A stretch of DNA of 64,000 nt from Pontibacter akesuensis (GTDB lineage: Bacteria; Bacteroidota; Bacteroidia; Cytophagales; Hymenobacteraceae), in contig NZ_CP014766.1 in NCBI RefSeq assembly GCF_001611675.1, positions 3,038,001 to 3,102,000 on the forward strand, read 5' to 3'. The first letter of the stretch is position 1. Each line of letters opens with the position of its first letter. Both the position numbers and the translations under genes were made by a program. Positions 62,647 to 64,000 of this stretch are shown piece by piece. Under the pieces are notes generated by a model. The model saw only the letters and a program-made list of their open reading frames with translations. It made no database searches and was not told the DNA's origin.

Positions 62647-63272
62647 AGGATTAGGTTAGGGTTGCTCTAGTTTTGTTTGCTGAATTTAAGCATTCCGCCG
62701 GTTAAATGCACGGCAGCCGTAGAATTTGGCAGATGGTGAGTCTAAGTATAAAAAATAATATATATAGTATAAATATGATGTTATGTTGTCAGCTTTTATT
62801 ATATTGTGCAGCTCATAGTGCTATAATTATCTTTTTAACGCCAGTTTAAACTGCTAAAGCGTTTCTTCTTACAAAGCTATACTTACACAAAGCCACTGGA
62901 GAGGCTAGTGGGAATAACATTCAATTTTATAAACTGGAAACAACCTTACACTAACATAACGCTGGATAAAACACAAATCAAACTATGCTCACCTTTAAAC
63001 CATACCTGAGAAAAGTATTTAATTTCATTATTGGCTTAGTACTACTATCGGATTGCGAAGAAAAGTCCAGCGGGAGCTAGGAATTAGTTAAAGCTTGGCT
63101 GTAAGTATAGCTGTGACATTTAGTACCACCACATCATTTTCAGGCTTCAGTACAAACGCAGCCGGATTATTGCCTGCATGGCCATGCTTTAACAAAGGGG
63201 GAAAAGCAGCGAGTGCCGCAGATAGTTTCTGCTTAATAACACCAAAAACACAACATCATCAAACCAACCATC
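62647..63272. other. Upstream region of the S15 gene with possible micro-ORF
   Basis: 626 bp, AT-rich at 62745-62850. It should hold the promoter of the minus-strand peptidase gene. A 31-codon frame lies at 62985-63080. Two AAGTATA copies occur near 62744 and 63104. No other element was found. Confidence 0.4.
62985..63080 (+). CDS. Possible 31-residue lipoprotein-like peptide
   Basis: ATG at 62985, TAG at 63078-63080. The product has a basic start (MLTFKPYLRKVF), a hydrophobic stretch (NFIIGLVLLS) and a cysteine followed by a charged tail (DCEEKSSGS). It could be a tiny lipoprotein, or the start of a larger gene cut short by a stop codon. The Asp before the Cys is unusual for a lipobox. Low confidence. 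Confidence 0.25.
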   Translation: MLTFKPYLRKVFNFIIGLVLLSDCEEKSSGS

Positions 63273-63425
63273 ATGAGAACTGGAAAAACAAAGACACGCT
63301 TCCTGCTGATCGGAATTGTAGTAGCCGTAACGGCCTATCTTTATGGCAGTTGGGGAGGCTTGCAGCATGACTACAGCGACGCCAAGACCAGTAAGGCCTA
63401 CAGTTATGAAATATCAAAAAAGTAA
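63273..63425 (+). CDS. Small single-pass membrane or exported peptide, 50 residues
   Basis: ATG at 63273, TAA at 63423-63425. The N-terminus is basic (MRTGKTKTR), followed by a hydrophobic segment FLLIGIVVAVTAYLYGSW and a polar tail (HDYSDAKTSKAYSYEISKK). This is the layout of a small inner-membrane protein. A terminator follows at 63488-63523, which supports transcription. Codon use and amino-acid make-up look protein-like. I recognise no family. Confidence 0.6.
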   Translation: MRTGKTKTRFLLIGIVVAVTAYLYGSWGGLQHDYSDAKTSKAYSYEISKK

Positions 63426-63487
63426 GGCAAAAACATCAGCTGCAGCGGTTGTTATAGTACTGCATCAGAAAAACGTATGATTTCAGG

Positions 63488-63523
63488 GCAAAAGGCTGTT
63501 CATGTACATGAGCAGCCTTTTGC
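63488..63523 (+). terminator. Intrinsic terminator after the small membrane peptide gene
   Basis: GCAAAAGGCTGTTCATGT pairs with ACATGAGCAGCCTTTTGC apart from one G-T pair, followed by TTTTA. It lies 63 bp after the stop of the 50-residue frame. Confidence 0.8.
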
Positions 63524-63624
63524 TTTTATACTTAAAAAAGGCGTACGGGCGCCTTTGCTTCTTCCCGCTAACTTACCGGCGCCTAAATCCGTTAAAACAG
63601 CACACATCTAAACTATGAGAACAA

Positions 63625-64000
63625 ATGGAGCAACAGCAGGATAAACTACTTAAAGAATACTCGCAGGAGGAAAAAGGAGCCTATTTTGGCGCGCTGGCTA
63701 CTATGGCCGCGGCAGACGGCAAAGCAAGTGATGAAGAACTAGAGTTTCTTAGTTTGATGAGCGAAGCGGCTGAACTGCCGGAGAACGTACACAGCGAGGT
63801 AATCGCCATTGCCAAAGAGCCATCCATCATCAATGTGCAGAAGTGCCTGGATGTGCTGAAGGGGAGCCAGCTGCGCTTTTCCTTTATCACCGATATCATC
63901 AGCTTCGCCAAAGCCGATGGCGAGTACTCGCAGGAGGAGCAGCGGCGCATACAGCAAATGGCTGATTACCTGAGCGTGAGCCAGAAGCAGTACAGCATTA
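63625..64000 (+). CDS. TerB-like (tellurite-resistance/DjlA-type) protein, 3' end outside window
   Basis: The open frame starts at ATG 63625 and runs off the window, giving at least 125 residues. An ATG at 63615 leads quickly to a stop, so 63625 is preferred. The text LATMAAADGKASDEELEFLSLMSEAAELP and DIISFAKADGEYSQEEQRRIQQMADYLSVS shows two helix pairs with AxADGxxxxEE, the acidic metal-binding pattern of TerB domains. Such proteins are cytoplasmic and tied to stress response or membrane-associated complexes. The partial length prevents a closer call. Confidence 0.82.
   Translation, partial: MEQQQDKLLKEYSQEEKGAYFGALATMAAADGKASDEELEFLSLMSEAAELPENVHSEVIAIAKEPSIINVQKCLDVLKGSQLRFSFITDIISFAKADGEYSQEEQRRIQQMADYLSVSQKQYSI

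Overview
The window looks like a chromosome segment of a Bacteroidota bacterium, most likely order Cytophagales and perhaps Pontibacter or another Hymenobacteraceae member. Four secreted proteins end in type IX secretion (T9SS) type A sorting domains. There is also a TonB-dependent receptor with a carboxypeptidase-like regulatory domain, an UpxY/NusG-like antiterminator beside polysaccharide genes, a Wza/Wzc export pair, and starts without strong Shine-Dalgarno sequences. The genus is inference. No rRNA, tRNA, CRISPR array, IS transposase or prophage was found.

Layout. (1) 1-3.8 kb: the tail of an SGNH esterase, a ThuA-domain lipoprotein and a TonB receptor, with strong hairpin terminators. 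(2) 3.8-9.0 kb: two paralogous T9SS proteins of unknown function on either side of a conserved membrane protein, followed by 1.3 kb of AT-rich non-coding DNA. (3) 10.3-32.4 kb: an exopolysaccharide locus. A plus-strand arm encodes a polysaccharide-lyase lipoprotein, the initiating sugar-phosphate transferase and a beta-helix protein. A long minus-strand arm runs wza, wzc, upxY, nucleotide-sugar epimerase, nucleotidyltransferase/P-loop kinase fusion, flippase, APH-like kinase, GT2, polymerase, GT4, methyltransferase, ParB-like protein, GT4, GT4, DUF354. The two arms meet tail to tail with 6 bp between stop codons. (4) 32.8-49.9 kb: mostly single genes (two PepSY proteins, small lipoproteins, an Asp-box propeller, NYN protein, DUF1028 protein, M28 and M14 peptidases, queA and an acidic partner). 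Their intergenic spaces carry several families of palindromic repeats. (5) 50.4-60.2 kb: two tandem adhesin-like T9SS proteins, one of 2381 residues with a recently duplicated internal module. (6) 60.7-64 kb: an S15 peptidase, two micro-ORFs and the start of a TerB-like gene.

How the genes work together. The exopolysaccharide locus is nearly a complete Wzx/Wzy pathway: initiation, glycosyl transfer, flipping, polymerisation, export, length control and antitermination. The uronic-acid epimerase and the linked lyase-type proteins suggest a uronate-containing polymer that the cell can also trim. The most unusual genome-scale signal is a non-palindromic heptamer, AAGTATA/TATACTT. I counted about 79 copies by eye, against roughly 10 expected from base composition. 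They lie in genes and spacers on both strands. A second signal is a set of modular palindromic repeats shared among at least five intergenic regions.
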